Below, piece by piece: positions 45,603-54,497 of a stretch of DNA of 64,000 nucleotides. Position 1 is the first letter of the stretch, and the number at the start of each line of letters is the position of its first letter. Both the position numbers and the translations under genes were made by a program. Source of the stretch: a virus; the IMG/VR virus record IMGVR_UViG_3300035145_002457, positions 20,587-84,586 of that record. The stretch is one strand, 5' to 3'. Below the pieces are notes generated by a model. That model made no database searches, had not been told where the DNA came from, and saw only the letters and a list, made by a program, of their open reading frames with translations.

Positions 45603-46650
45603 AATTATTCCACGGATTAAAATTGTAAACACCTTCCATAGGTTTATCAGTCGGATGTACTTGTACATAAACAGAAGGCGAATCTTTTACAATCCAACCT
45701 CCGTGTTGTTTTACATAATGCTGTACCAATAGACTGTAACTCCCATCAGTTAGTTCTGTGTTTGGCTTATAACTGTCTGTGCTAAACATTACTTTATTGC
45801 CATATTTTAATATTTCAATAGCCATATTTTCTGCTTGTTTTTCTCTTGCTACAGTTATAGCACCAAAAAGATCATATTGCAAGTTTAATTTTTTTGCTAA
45901 ATCACTAAGTGCAATGTTGTCTCTAGGGTGACAAGGTCCTCCATCGCCCATGCCTGCTTTCATATATGCTTTACTTGTAATCCTTTTGGTACTTTCAGCA
46001 AGCGCCTCTGTCACAACGTCTACATTCATGTTACCTAATTTTACTGCAACATCTTGGATCATGTTTACGATTGATAATTTTGCACTTATAAATGTATTAT
46101 AAAAAACTTTTATACTTTCTGCTTCCTCATATGTTCCTTCAACATATCTTGCTCTTGACGTAACCGTTTCATAAAAATTTTTCAATGTGCTTTTGCCGCC
46201 TATGATTATCATTTCAGGATTTGCAAAATCTTCTTGAACTGTACCCATTGCTATCAAATATGGGTTGTATACAAAGTTTGTATTTGACACTAGTTTTTTT
46301 AATTTTCTACATGTGCCAGGTAATACTGTGCTTATCAAAACTAGTTCTTGTTTTTTGTTCATATATTTGTTACATTCTTGTAAAACTTTTTCAACGATGC
46401 TGTAATCAAAATCTTTTGTAGGCAAATGACTAGTAGGCATACTGCCATCATATTCTTTTACATGAGGAGTAGGAACTGCAACAAATACATAGTCACATCC
46501 TGATACTGCTCCTGCTATATTAGGAAATTGGAATACGCCTTTTGTGTTGCGTTTTACAATATCATATGCATTGACACTATGCCCTTTTTTAGCACAATAT
46601 TCCGCACAAGGTAAACCTAGTTTACCTAAACCTATAAATGCAATATTCAT
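45589..46650 (-). CDS. UDP-glucose/GDP-mannose dehydrogenase family protein (353 aa)
   Basis: N-terminal NAD-binding GLGKLGLP (7-14), VAVPTP (58-62), ISTVLPGTC (106-114), then ESIKVFYNTFISAKLSIVN (179-196) and the catalytic Cys C240 in GMGDGGPCHPRDN. This family oxidises nucleotide sugars at C6 to uronic acids. It is shorter than most members (about 390-440 residues), mainly in the C-terminal nucleotide-binding domain. A viral copy next to glycosyltransferases and a sulfotransferase points to an acidic sugar as donor. AAGGAC precedes the ATG. Confidence 0.85.
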   Translation of the reverse strand: MNIAFIGLGKLGLPCAEYCAKKGHSVNAYDIVKRNTKGVFQFPNIAGAVSGCDYVFVAVPTPHVKEYDGSMPTSHLPTKDFDYSIVEKVLQECNKYMNKKQELVLISTVLPGTCRKLKKLVSNTNFVYNPYLIAMGTVQEDFANPEMIIIGGKSTLKNFYETVTSRARYVEGTYEEAESIKVFYNTFISAKLSIVNMIQDVAVKLGNMNVDVVTEALAESTKRITSKAYMKAGMGDGGPCHPRDNIALSDLAKKLNLQYDLFGAITVAREKQAENMAIEILKYGNKVMFSTDSYKPNTELTDGSYSLLVQHYVKQHGGWIVKDSPSVYVQVHPTDKPMEGVYNFNPWNNYGNN

Positions 46651-46701
46651 TAATTGTCCTTTGTCTAAGATAAGTACTACTATTACTTATTAAGGTGTTA
46701 G

Positions 46702-47682
46702 ATGATAGATATTAGACGTGAAAAAATGTTTGCAGATGATGTATACGTGCTTGACCACATAAAGGCATTAGACAAACAGAATGTATCATTTATCAATGAT
46801 AAAGATTACATTTTACAAGTTTATAAGAAAAAACTTAACAAAGCAAAAAAGAATAGCAAATATAAACATTTTGCATTTTATGCGGCAACAGACGGATGGA
46901 CAGAAATATTTGATTCGTTTGTAAAGAAAAATAATCTAATACCTTTCACAGGAAATTTAAATTGTAAAGATTGGATTTGGTTCCCGCATTGGCTAGTCGT
47001 TACTGACAGCATAGATCCATTACCTTGTTCAAAAACAGTTCCAGATTATCGCTGGCATTTTTGGGTAAGGAGGCCAAGGCCACATAGAATAGAACTACTC
47101 AAAAACTTTTCAGATTTGAATATTAACAACGGAGAAATTGTATTTCCAAAAAAACTAGTTGAGCCTACAGGTAGAGTTTATCCTAGTACAAAACAATTGT
47201 TTGGAAATGATAGACTGTACGATAACATTAGTGACAGATTAAATTTACCAATTGATATTGAAGTAGGCACAAATGGAGCATATGTTCCCGGTTTTGAATT
47301 GAGACAAAAACGTGCAATTGATATTGTAACCGAGACAATGTACTCAAACGAAGGAGGCATATTCATAAGTGAAAAAACATTTAAGCCTATACGAGCAGGA
47401 CAGTTGTTTGTTGTACTAGGACAAAAAGGCACTGTAAAAAGTTTGCATAATTACGGATTCAAAACTTTTAATAAATGGATAGATCATTCATACGATGATG
47501 TTGAGGATATGCCTACTAAAGCAAAAATGATAGCTAATGAAATATCGAGGATAAGCAACTTATCACATTCTGATTTTTTACAAATGTGGGTTGAAACTTA
47601 TGCTGATAGAAAGCATAACCAAACTTATAAGAATTATAAATTAGATTATTGGAAAAAATACCTAAATAGTTTCTTTGTTTGA
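46702..47682 (+). CDS. Glycosyltransferase-like protein, SEKxxKPI type (326 aa)
   Basis: ISEKTFKPIRAGQLFVVLG at 222-240 and the following G-L-YGFKTFNKW-DHSYDD match the gene at 23274, where the Glu-Lys pair would bind a nucleotide sugar. VRRPRPHR near 122-129 may be a second phosphate contact. The start follows AAGGTG. It is alone on the plus strand between two minus-strand genes, divergent from the nucleotide-sugar dehydrogenase, and overlaps the next minus-strand gene tail to tail by 21 bases. Confidence 0.55.
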   Translation: MIDIRREKMFADDVYVLDHIKALDKQNVSFINDKDYILQVYKKKLNKAKKNSKYKHFAFYAATDGWTEIFDSFVKKNNLIPFTGNLNCKDWIWFPHWLVVTDSIDPLPCSKTVPDYRWHFWVRRPRPHRIELLKNFSDLNINNGEIVFPKKLVEPTGRVYPSTKQLFGNDRLYDNISDRLNLPIDIEVGTNGAYVPGFELRQKRAIDIVTETMYSNEGGIFISEKTFKPIRAGQLFVVLGQKGTVKSLHNYGFKTFNKWIDHSYDDVEDMPTKAKMIANEISRISNLSHSDFLQMWVETYADRKHNQTYKNYKLDYWKKYLNSFFV

Positions 47683-49137
47683 TTTGAGATTTTCATACAA
47701 TGTTGATAAAGTTGTTAATGGCCATCTAACCATATATCCTAATTCTTCACATTTTTCTTGAGCAATGATTCTACGTCTTGCTCTTTCTCTAAAAGTTAAA
47801 GAAGGATTTTTAGTAGAATACCAATTGTTGTTTTCGTCATATTCTATACCCCAATGTGCAAGGTTTTCACCTATCGGAGATCCTGGTAACACAACCATTG
47901 TTTTACCTAGGTTGACACCGCTAATTGTTCCTTGCTCATTGTAAGGAGAAAGTCTATCTAGCAATGATAATGTTTGGTCAAAGTCATTGTCTGTTTCAGT
48001 AGGATAGCCTACAATCATTAACATATCACATTGTATTCCGTATTTGGTAAGCATAGCAATAGTAAAGTCTATATCATCATTGGAAAGTTTTTTACCCATA
48101 TCATGCATCACTGCTTCACTTCCGCTTTCGATACCAATATGCAATTGTTTTGCACCAGCTTCTTTCATTTTTCCAAACCATTCTTCTGTAAATTGATGTA
48201 TTGGCCGACATATAAACTGGCCACTCCATACAACATCTTTAATTTTTCCAGAACGTTTTGCTTTTACCATGGCATTTAAAAAATCTTCGAATGCTTTTAA
48301 ACTTCCGTTAATCAAACTGTCTGTAAAATAAAATTCTGTGCTACCAAATTTTTCATTATGAAAAACTATTTCGTCTGCTAAACTTTGCCCACTACGATAT
48401 CTAAAATGTTTCCATGCACTTTTAATATCACAAAAAGTACAATTACGAACACAGCCTCTACTGCCTGTAATAGCTACTGCTGAATTTTTATTTGCATATT
48501 TTGTAAAATCGAAATCGCTGTAATCAGGATTTGGTAATTCATCGAGGTTGTCTATTTGAGAATATCCTTTATAGTCTTTACCTTGCAGTAATGCAACAAG
48601 ACTTTTCTCACCTTCTCCTGTTATGTAAGTGTCTGCTAGTTTTGTGTCTACCATAAAGTCACCAAAATTGCTTGCACCACTTATACCAAATGTACTAACA
48701 CCCGGGCCACCTAACATAATCTTTTTGTCTGCTTTTGATTTAATAGTTTCACATAAGTCAATAGTATACAATACACTGTTCACACTTAGTACACTTACAC
48801 CCACCCATTCTGTGTTTAAACTTATAATATGATCAGCCCAATAGTTTAGATGTTTTTTATATAGTTTTAGTGTTTCTTTTGATAATGTATTTTTTTGTTG
48901 TAGTAAAGGTTGTAGGTTCAAACTGTCTTGTGTTATGTATCGAAAGTCAGTTTGAAAATATGAGTCTATTTCTTTGTAATTATCGAATTTTTGTTTTAGA
49001 TCTGTGTAAAGTTCTATGTTAAGATCGATTGTATGACATGTAAAACCTGCGTTTTCCACACAAGGCTTTAAAGCCGCTAGTGCAGGACTGGGCATATGAT
49101 TAGCCGTACGGGGAGAAGCAACTAGTGTCAAACTCAT
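47662..49137 (-). CDS. B12-binding-type radical-SAM protein (491 aa)
   Basis: Residues 1-190 have the plan of a cobalamin-binding-like domain (VGVSVLSVN, MLGGPGVSTFG, ITGEGE), but the DxHxxG cobalamin ligand motif is not evident. The radical-SAM motif is C229-x3-C233-x2-C236 (SRGCVRNCTFC) followed by SAWKHFRYRSGQSLADEI. GIESGSEAVM and MIVGYPTETDNDF are standard for this class, which includes C- and P-methyltransferases and ring-forming enzymes. It differs in class from the 14 other radical-SAM proteins in the window. It is separated from the tail fibre gene upstream by 27 bases. Confidence 0.85.
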   Translation of the reverse strand: MSLTLVASPRTANHMPSPALAALKPCVENAGFTCHTIDLNIELYTDLKQKFDNYKEIDSYFQTDFRYITQDSLNLQPLLQQKNTLSKETLKLYKKHLNYWADHIISLNTEWVGVSVLSVNSVLYTIDLCETIKSKADKKIMLGGPGVSTFGISGASNFGDFMVDTKLADTYITGEGEKSLVALLQGKDYKGYSQIDNLDELPNPDYSDFDFTKYANKNSAVAITGSRGCVRNCTFCDIKSAWKHFRYRSGQSLADEIVFHNEKFGSTEFYFTDSLINGSLKAFEDFLNAMVKAKRSGKIKDVVWSGQFICRPIHQFTEEWFGKMKEAGAKQLHIGIESGSEAVMHDMGKKLSNDDIDFTIAMLTKYGIQCDMLMIVGYPTETDNDFDQTLSLLDRLSPYNEQGTISGVNLGKTMVVLPGSPIGENLAHWGIEYDENNNWYSTKNPSLTFRERARRRIIAQEKCEELGYMVRWPLTTLSTLYENLKSNKETI

Positions 49138-49164
49138 ATTGTATTTAAGTAAGATTTTTTAATT

Positions 49165-50397
49165 TTAGATTAAGTTGGCCCAAGCGCCGTTTTCGTAACC
49201 TTGGAATTTGTTATCAGTTGTATTGTAGATAATCATTCCGTTAGCCGCTGTAAGAGCGTCTCTAGTAGTTGTATCCATGTTTCCTAACAACATAGCACCA
49301 CCTACGTTTACTTTTGCATCTGCACTTGGTTCAATACCCAAACCGTAGTTACCAGTAGCAGTTGCCATATGGAATGTTTCAGCAGTATTTTTACTACCAA
49401 CTGCAATAATAAATTCATCTTTACGTGCAATAGCAACTACAGGAGTGTGTGTGCCTGCGGCATCTATTGCTCTAAATAAAACTCGCCCAATATTATCAGT
49501 GCCTGCTAGTGTTCTACCAGTATCTTCGGTCATAATCCACATGCCGGTTCCTGATGCACCATTACTTTTAAGTTCTATTCTAGGTTGTGAGTTACCACCG
49601 GTATTTGTCATATCTATATCAAGAATTCCATTGGTAGTAAGATCAGTAATTGAATTTGTTTTTAAATTTATTGCATTTAAAATATTGTTATTTGCATCGT
49701 AAAGTATTGTACTATCATCAGCAAAAACACTACCACGTAAATCACCTATGACTGGTCCTGTATGGGTTCCAGTTGTATTACCTGAAATACTGCCTGTAAC
49801 ATTACCTACAACATTACCTGTAACATTACCTACTAAATCTGCTGTTATTGAAGCAGGAAAAACACCTGCTGGAAGTGTTCCTGTTAGTTGTGCCGCGGCA
49901 ACGGCACCTGTTGAAGAATTAAAAACTACTGTACTATCATCTGCAATCAAATCTGCTTGTATTCTTTCAGCGGTGATTTGGCTGTCTACGTTAAGTTGGC
50001 TAATCCAAACTTCGTTCCAATATGCTGTTGGACTACCAATTGAATATGCTCTATCTTGATCAGGAACTAAATGGCCTTGAACTGAACCATTAAGTGCAAT
50101 AATATCACCGGTTTCGTCACCTAAGTTAATATTGCCAGTTGCAGTAATTGTACCAGTAATATTAATATTACCTGTACCTATTACGTTGTAATTGTTTAGA
50201 TCTAAATTTCCTCCTAGCTGTGGAGTTGTATCAGCTAGTACGGAATCAATTGTATTGGCTATTGTGGTTGTGCCACCCTGTGTGGATCCGTCTCCAACAT
50301 ATAACTGCTTTGTATCAGTTACATATATAAGTTCGCCTTCTGCGGGCGTGATTGTTAATCTTTCTGCATTTGTGCCACGTCTAACTTGTAAAGCCAT
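49165..50397 (-). CDS. Tail fibre with Mtd-like N-terminal module (410 aa)
   Basis: The start MALQVRRGTNAERLTITPAE with TDTKQLYVGDGST is the short attachment module found at the N-terminus of many phage fibres, including major tropism determinant proteins. A beta-helical shaft follows with repeated G-N-V-x-G/GxITGT units near residues 60-90 and 180-210. The end, GMIIYNTTDNKFQGYENGAW, is a common fibre tip. It is on the minus strand, 33 kb from the other fibres, with its own late box at 50429 and ACTCCT (AGGAGT) as Shine-Dalgarno. Confidence 0.85.
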   Translation of the reverse strand: MALQVRRGTNAERLTITPAEGELIYVTDTKQLYVGDGSTQGGTTTIANTIDSVLADTTPQLGGNLDLNNYNVIGTGNINITGTITATGNINLGDETGDIIALNGSVQGHLVPDQDRAYSIGSPTAYWNEVWISQLNVDSQITAERIQADLIADDSTVVFNSSTGAVAAAQLTGTLPAGVFPASITADLVGNVTGNVVGNVTGSISGNTTGTHTGPVIGDLRGSVFADDSTILYDANNNILNAINLKTNSITDLTTNGILDIDMTNTGGNSQPRIELKSNGASGTGMWIMTEDTGRTLAGTDNIGRVLFRAIDAAGTHTPVVAIARKDEFIIAVGSKNTAETFHMATATGNYGLGIEPSADAKVNVGGAMLLGNMDTTTRDALTAANGMIIYNTTDNKFQGYENGAWANLI

Positions 50398-50428
50398 CTA
50401 TTAACTCCTGAATAGTAATTGTCATATG

Positions 50429-50436
50429 TATTTATG
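50429..50436 (-). promoter_or_regulatory. T4-type late promoter box CATAAATA
   Basis: TATTTATG on the plus strand, CATAAATA on the minus strand, 31 bases before the ATG of the minus-strand tail fibre and in the short gap after the preceding gene. Position and sequence fit a late promoter. Confidence 0.65.
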
Positions 50437-50440
50437 CCTT

Positions 50441-50752
50441 TTACTTTCTTTTCTTCATGAAGATTTCTGTGCGTTTTTTGATGTCTCTTTTGACTCTTTG
50501 CGTATCAAGTCTAAAATCAATATTAGCTATATTTTTTTCGTATTGATCAAACAAATCTGTAAGAGCAGTTTCAATATCTAGATGTGGTTTTGTTCTAGAT
50601 TTTTTAACATCAATTTCCCACACTTTTCCATCTGTAAAATATACCTTTACACTATGTAGATACTCAATAGGAACTACATCTATGGTTATATCTTTAAATA
50701 CATCTGGCCAAGCATTAACAACTTCAGGCGGCAAACGACCTTTTTTAGCCAT
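50441..50752 (-). CDS. Small basic phage protein (103 aa)
   Basis: Not recognised at family level. Starts MAKKGRLPPEVVNAWP and ends with a Lys/Arg-rich helix (RVKRDIKKRTEIFMKKRK). The middle is beta-stranded (KVYFTDGKVWEIDV). Such charged ends suggest nucleic acid or capsid contact. It overlaps the upstream gene by 8 bases, forming a three-gene unit with the next two. Confidence 0.65.
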   Translation of the reverse strand: MAKKGRLPPEVVNAWPDVFKDITIDVVPIEYLHSVKVYFTDGKVWEIDVKKSRTKPHLDIETALTDLFDQYEKNIANIDFRLDTQRVKRDIKKRTEIFMKKRK

Positions 50753-51356
50753 CTACTGTTGACTTTGACTTGCGCTTAGTCGGAACAAGTTCTTCAGCTT
50801 GCTCTCTCAGACGCTTTGCTTCTTTAAACAAAGAATCTGCTTGCGAACGATATTGAGCCGCAAGTGCTTCGTCAGTCAACACATTATCTGTATTTCCTGT
50901 GGTGTATGTTGCAGTAGGATCAACCGGAGCGTCTGTGGTACTATCCTTTGGTTGTACTGTTTGGCCATCTGCGCCTTTAAGAGCTAGATCAGCAACAGTT
51001 ACACCTTTTTGTTCTGCAATGTTCTTGTTAAGTTCATCTAATGGAACAGACGTAACATTGTTAGGTGTCATTTCAATTAGGTTTGATTGAACCTTTTGAA
51101 ACTTTCCAGTTGTATGAAATCCTGCTAACATATTCCTACCATCGGGTAGTTGTGTTCTGGCCATTGCTTCGCCAAGTTCGTATGCATCTTGTCCAGTCTG
51201 AGACTCAATAAGATTCATAAGTGTATCATGCTCACCAGCATCTAGACTTTCGGTCATCACTATTAAGCAGTTGTTTGGATCTCCAGGAACAACTCTGTAT
51301 GCAACTGCACACTTCTTTTTAGTTTTGATCACACGTCCAACATGTTTTAAAGCCAT
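50745..51356 (-). CDS. Unrecognised phage protein with coiled-coil end (203 aa)
   Basis: The first ~100 residues form a compact domain (VGRVIKTKKKCAVAYRVVPGDPNNCLIVMTESL, split by short turns), followed by a Thr/Asp/Pro-rich linker near 130-155 and a C-terminal helix with QADSLFKEAKRLREQAEEL that could form a coiled coil. No enzymatic motif. It lies between two small genes in a unit probably read from the late-type box near 51664, so a virion or assembly role is possible. Confidence 0.65.
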   Translation of the reverse strand: MALKHVGRVIKTKKKCAVAYRVVPGDPNNCLIVMTESLDAGEHDTLMNLIESQTGQDAYELGEAMARTQLPDGRNMLAGFHTTGKFQKVQSNLIEMTPNNVTSVPLDELNKNIAEQKGVTVADLALKGADGQTVQPKDSTTDAPVDPTATYTTGNTDNVLTDEALAAQYRSQADSLFKEAKRLREQAEELVPTKRKSKSTVDG

Positions 51357-51357
51357 G

Positions 51358-51630
51358 CTATTCTCCTTTTTCCTTTGCAGGTGGATTCTGTGCCGCTACT
51401 GCATTTAGGAATGTTTCTAGTTTATTATATGTAGAACCAACTGTCATCATTTCATTTGGTCTAAAAGCACCTCTTGTACTTGCAACATCAATGATTTGTT
51501 TTAAAGCACTAAGATCACTGATTGTAAGTTCAGTTGGTTGCTCATTTGCTGTAGGTGCCGCTTTTGGCGCATCTGATGGTGCCGCAGTCGACGTATCCTT
51601 AGATACAGCAGTATTAGTTTTTTCAGTCAT
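51358..51630 (-). CDS. Small protein with disordered Ala/Thr/Pro-rich start (90 aa)
   Basis: Residues 1-33 are low-complexity (TAAPSDAPKAAPTANEQPTE); residues 34-80 form a helical domain with ISDLSALKQIIDVASTRGAF and VGSTYNKLETFLNAV. No named family recognised. AGGAG stands before the ATG. First gene of the minus-strand unit that ends at 50441. Confidence 0.65.
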   Translation of the reverse strand: MTEKTNTAVSKDTSTAAPSDAPKAAPTANEQPTELTISDLSALKQIIDVASTRGAFRPNEMMTVGSTYNKLETFLNAVAAQNPPAKEKGE

Positions 51631-51663
51631 TCGTATCTCCTGTGTAATTTATAAACTACGTAG

Positions 51664-51671
51664 TTATTTAC
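51664..51671 (-). promoter_or_regulatory. Late-type box GTAAATAA with extended match to the 15695 promoter
   Basis: On the minus strand the gap before the 51630 start reads GTAAATAACTACGTAGTTTATAAATTAC. Fourteen bases (TAAATAACTACGTA, 51657-51670) are identical to the late promoter region at 15697-15710. The palindrome AACTACGTAGTT lies within it. A second weak box, TATAAATT, is at 51646-51653. Confidence 0.5.
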
Positions 51672-51955
51672 TTGTATTTCAAAAGTGGACATGCCAAAGT
51701 GAAATAGGATAGTTCTTTGGCATCTTCGAAACCTACTTTACATACGGTTTCTGTACCTTGATCGCCTAGTGTAATAGACTTACCTACGTAAAATCTGCCT
51801 TTTAGATTGCTGGTTATCCAGTTTACAAGGCTCTGTTCTAGGTTATATTTCAAGGGTAAATTGATATATTCGCATTGAGGACTAGGCACTTTTAAGCGCC
51901 TAATCTCAAATAAATTATAAGCATTCGGCTCTTTATGCCGCAACATGTTCTTCAT
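51668..51955 (-). CDS. Unrecognised small protein (95 aa)
   Basis: Begins inside the 3' end of the VWA protein gene. The sequence PSPQCEYINLPLKYNLEQSL and FYVGKSITLGDQGTETVCKVGFEDAKE suggests a small alpha/beta fold; two hydrophobic strands but no membrane segment. No family recognised. It is likely co-transcribed with the VWA/metallopeptidase-like gene from the promoter at 53285 and so may assist that system. Confidence 0.6.
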   Translation of the reverse strand: MKNMLRHKEPNAYNLFEIRRLKVPSPQCEYINLPLKYNLEQSLVNWITSNLKGRFYVGKSITLGDQGTETVCKVGFEDAKELSYFTLACPLLKYK

Positions 51956-53255
51956 AATGTGTTGTTACACCAAATGGTGCTTGTAAATCTTTATCTCTGT
52001 TTGAATGTATTACAAAAACAGTTTCGCAGTAATCTTCATCACCCCAACTGTTCCAAGGATATCCATCTGTGAACATAATAAATTTTTTAGGTTGGATATC
52101 ATTTTCTTTCATATAAGTCCAGTTTACATCAAAATCAGTGCCACCGCCACCGAAGATTTTATATGTTGACAAGTCGTCTCCGCCGTCAGCTGTAAACTCT
52201 TGTTCATTGTAAACCTTAGTGTCAAAACACCATATTACAATACGATAGTCTTTGTATTCGTCCATAATACCTTTGACTTCACTTAAGAAATCTTTAGCCT
52301 GATGATCACCTATTGAGCCACTCATGTCTAGTCCAATAGCAACATCAATAGTTTCATCAAAATTCATACCTGGTAGTATAGCACCTGTGTGCCAACCCTT
52401 ACGTGAAGGACGCATAAATGTATAATCTGATTTGATTGTAGATTGAATTTGCTGACGTAAAATCTCTCTCCAATTCATTTTAGGCTCAGTAAGTTCTTTA
52501 ATCATACGTGTGATTTCTGCAGGTGTGTTACCAGCACCAGCGGCTTGTGCGGCACTTAGCATCCCTTCTTTAATCTCATCTTTGATCTTACGCATTTCTT
52601 CTTTAGAATATTTAGGCTTCTTTTTACTTACGTTATTGCCGTTTGTATCTTTTTCTTCACCAGCATCACCGTCGCCATCACCTTCGTCATCACCTAGGCC
52701 ATCAAGGTGTTCGTCTAACATTTCGCCTAGTTGTTTTAGGAATTCTTCACCGTTCTTTTTTGCTTGTTCGTAAATATCGTCATATACTTCTTCGGAAGTC
52801 CATGAATCATATTTAAAGTCTTGGAAGCAGTCAACAATCTTTGGTTTCTCGCCAATTCTATCTCTTACAAGTAAGTTGTTTACAATATAATCTGCGGCAA
52901 TGTTGTAAATCATAGGATTACGATCTTCTCTACGTCCTAAATGATCAAATACACAATGTAGGATTTCGTGTGCAATAACAAATTCAATTTCTTTGTTATT
53001 CATTGCATTAAAGAATTGTGTATTAAAGTATAAATTACGACCGTCTACAGCCGCAGTAGGAAGCCAATCGTCAGCCGCAACAATACGTAAACGTGTTGCC
53101 ATATTGCCGAAAAAAGGATGTCGTAGCAACAAACCTACTCTTGCTACAATGATTCTGTCGAGTACTTCTACTCGCATTTCTTCAAGTTGTTCTGGAGTAA
53201 TATCTGGATCTGGAGACCAGTTCTTAAGTTTACTTGCAGTTTCTTTAGTACTCAT
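51933..53255 (-). CDS. VWA protein with metallopeptidase-like domain (440 aa)
   Basis: Residues 1-180: putative metallopeptidase domain with HEILH at 96-100. Residues 183-225: acidic, Gly-rich linker. Residues 300-440: VWA-like domain with a MIDAS motif DMSGS at 310-314, FGGGGTDF and FTDGYPW. This two-domain plan (often called DUF2201-like) pairs with MoxR-type AAA+ ATPases, as it does here with the adjacent gene. Such pairs act as chaperones that insert metals or remodel complexes. ATG 53255 follows AAGGGTGG; the longer frame begins upstream of the promoter start point. Confidence 0.82.
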   Translation of the reverse strand: MSTKETASKLKNWSPDPDITPEQLEEMRVEVLDRIIVARVGLLLRHPFFGNMATRLRIVAADDWLPTAAVDGRNLYFNTQFFNAMNNKEIEFVIAHEILHCVFDHLGRREDRNPMIYNIAADYIVNNLLVRDRIGEKPKIVDCFQDFKYDSWTSEEVYDDIYEQAKKNGEEFLKQLGEMLDEHLDGLGDDEGDGDGDAGEEKDTNGNNVSKKKPKYSKEEMRKIKDEIKEGMLSAAQAAGAGNTPAEITRMIKELTEPKMNWREILRQQIQSTIKSDYTFMRPSRKGWHTGAILPGMNFDETIDVAIGLDMSGSIGDHQAKDFLSEVKGIMDEYKDYRIVIWCFDTKVYNEQEFTADGGDDLSTYKIFGGGGTDFDVNWTYMKENDIQPKKFIMFTDGYPWNSWGDEDYCETVFVIHSNRDKDLQAPFGVTTHYEEHVAA

Positions 53256-53284
53256 CAGTGCCACCCTTCTAAGTTTATATATAC

Positions 53285-53313
53285 ATAATAGCAATATTTA
53301 CTTGTAAAGTCAA
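53285..53313 (-). promoter_or_regulatory. Sigma70-type promoter for the VWA protein gene
   Basis: Minus strand: TTGACT, 17-base spacer, TATTAT, ending 30 bases before the ATG at 53255. It lies in the 99-base gap between the MoxR and VWA genes. Confidence 0.75.
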
Positions 53314-53354
53314 GAGAAAATGGACGTTTTGGAGAGATCGTCCAACTCTTCATG

Positions 53355-54440
53355 TTACACCTGTTGTGCGGCAGTAATATACTTGCCATATCTATCGTGG
53401 AATTCATCAAAGCACTCCACTTCGTCTGGATCAATTGGAAGTGAATATTGTGTAAGAGCAAGTTTGATACCCATTACAACCAATTCAGTATCGAAGTTAT
53501 CCATTGCAAAACGTAAAAAGTTGTTTACTTTAGAATCAAACTTTTTGTCGCCTTTGTTGGATGACTCCTGAAGTTCGTAACAGAGTGAGACAGTCAAGGA
53601 ATACATGGCACTGATTTCTTTAGCCTTCATCTCTTTTACTTTACCTTCCAAAATATCCGTTGGATTTGGCATAGTTGACGCAACCTTTCGGTGTGCCATA
53701 AATTTAACTGCAAGGCCTTCGCCTACAGAACCACTTACAAGATCTGTAGTGGTTTGTTCGTCATCATCGTCTTCGAGAAGTTCGGAAACAAATGACCAAG
53801 AACGAGGTGTAGCAAAAGAACGACTCGGACTTTTAGGATCAAAATCATACAAGTCTTTCTTTGCAAAAGTCAAGTAACCAACAACGTCTGTGTGGATTTT
53901 GTTTTCTACAGCCCAAGCAAACCAGTCATCAAAATCAACTGCAAGCTCAAGGTGTACAAAACGGTTTGCCAACGGAGCAGGCATTCTATAAGTAACACCT
54001 TTATCCGCATCACGGTTACCAGCCGCAACAATTAGAACATTGTCAGGAAGAACATATTGTCCTACCTTACGGTTAAGAATAAGTTGGTAAGCGGCAGCCT
54101 GTACAGCTGGCGCCGCAGAATTCATTTCGTCTAAGAACAAAATAATAAATTTGTGTTTCTTAGCAAGTTCGGCAGTAGGCAGTTCTTGTGGTGGTGCCCA
54201 CATCATAGAATTATCATTTGCCGCATAATATGGGATACCTTTGATATCTGTTGGTTCCCAAAGTGATAATCGAATATCAATTACGTAGGCTTCCATAGAA
54301 TTACCAATTTGGTGAATGATATCGGATTTACCAATACCTGGAGGACCCCATAAAAAGATTGGACGTTTCTTTTTGAAAGCTCTTACGATGCTTTTCTTTG
54401 CTCCATTTGGAGTTACAGTGCGAAGTGCTGTTGTTTCCAT
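53355..54440 (-). CDS. MoxR-type AAA+ ATPase (361 aa)
   Basis: Walker A GPPGIGKS at 32-39, Walker B ILFLDEMN near 100-107 followed by a sensor region (VAAGNRDADKG) and an Arg-rich segment (MPAPLANRF). WEPTDIKGIP after the first strand is typical of MoxR/CobS-like ATPases, which marine T4-like phages often carry under the name cobS. With the VWA protein downstream it should form an ATP-driven remodelling machine; cobalt chelation itself is not shown. ATG 54440 has AGAGGAAT 8-10 bases ahead, better than the in-frame ATG at 54473. Confidence 0.85.
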   Translation of the reverse strand: METTALRTVTPNGAKKSIVRAFKKKRPIFLWGPPGIGKSDIIHQIGNSMEAYVIDIRLSLWEPTDIKGIPYYAANDNSMMWAPPQELPTAELAKKHKFIILFLDEMNSAAPAVQAAAYQLILNRKVGQYVLPDNVLIVAAGNRDADKGVTYRMPAPLANRFVHLELAVDFDDWFAWAVENKIHTDVVGYLTFAKKDLYDFDPKSPSRSFATPRSWSFVSELLEDDDDEQTTTDLVSGSVGEGLAVKFMAHRKVASTMPNPTDILEGKVKEMKAKEISAMYSLTVSLCYELQESSNKGDKKFDSKVNNFLRFAMDNFDTELVVMGIKLALTQYSLPIDPDEVECFDEFHDRYGKYITAAQQV

Positions 54441-54497
54441 TGTGTATTCCTCTTCTTTGTGTTTCAGTGCCATAACTTATTTTCTAAGTATGTATAT

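Noticed and set aside
53355-54440. Naming the MoxR ATPase as a cobalt chelatase subunit (cobS)
   Set aside because: The sequence supports a MoxR-type AAA+ ATPase, but nothing visible proves a cobalamin substrate.
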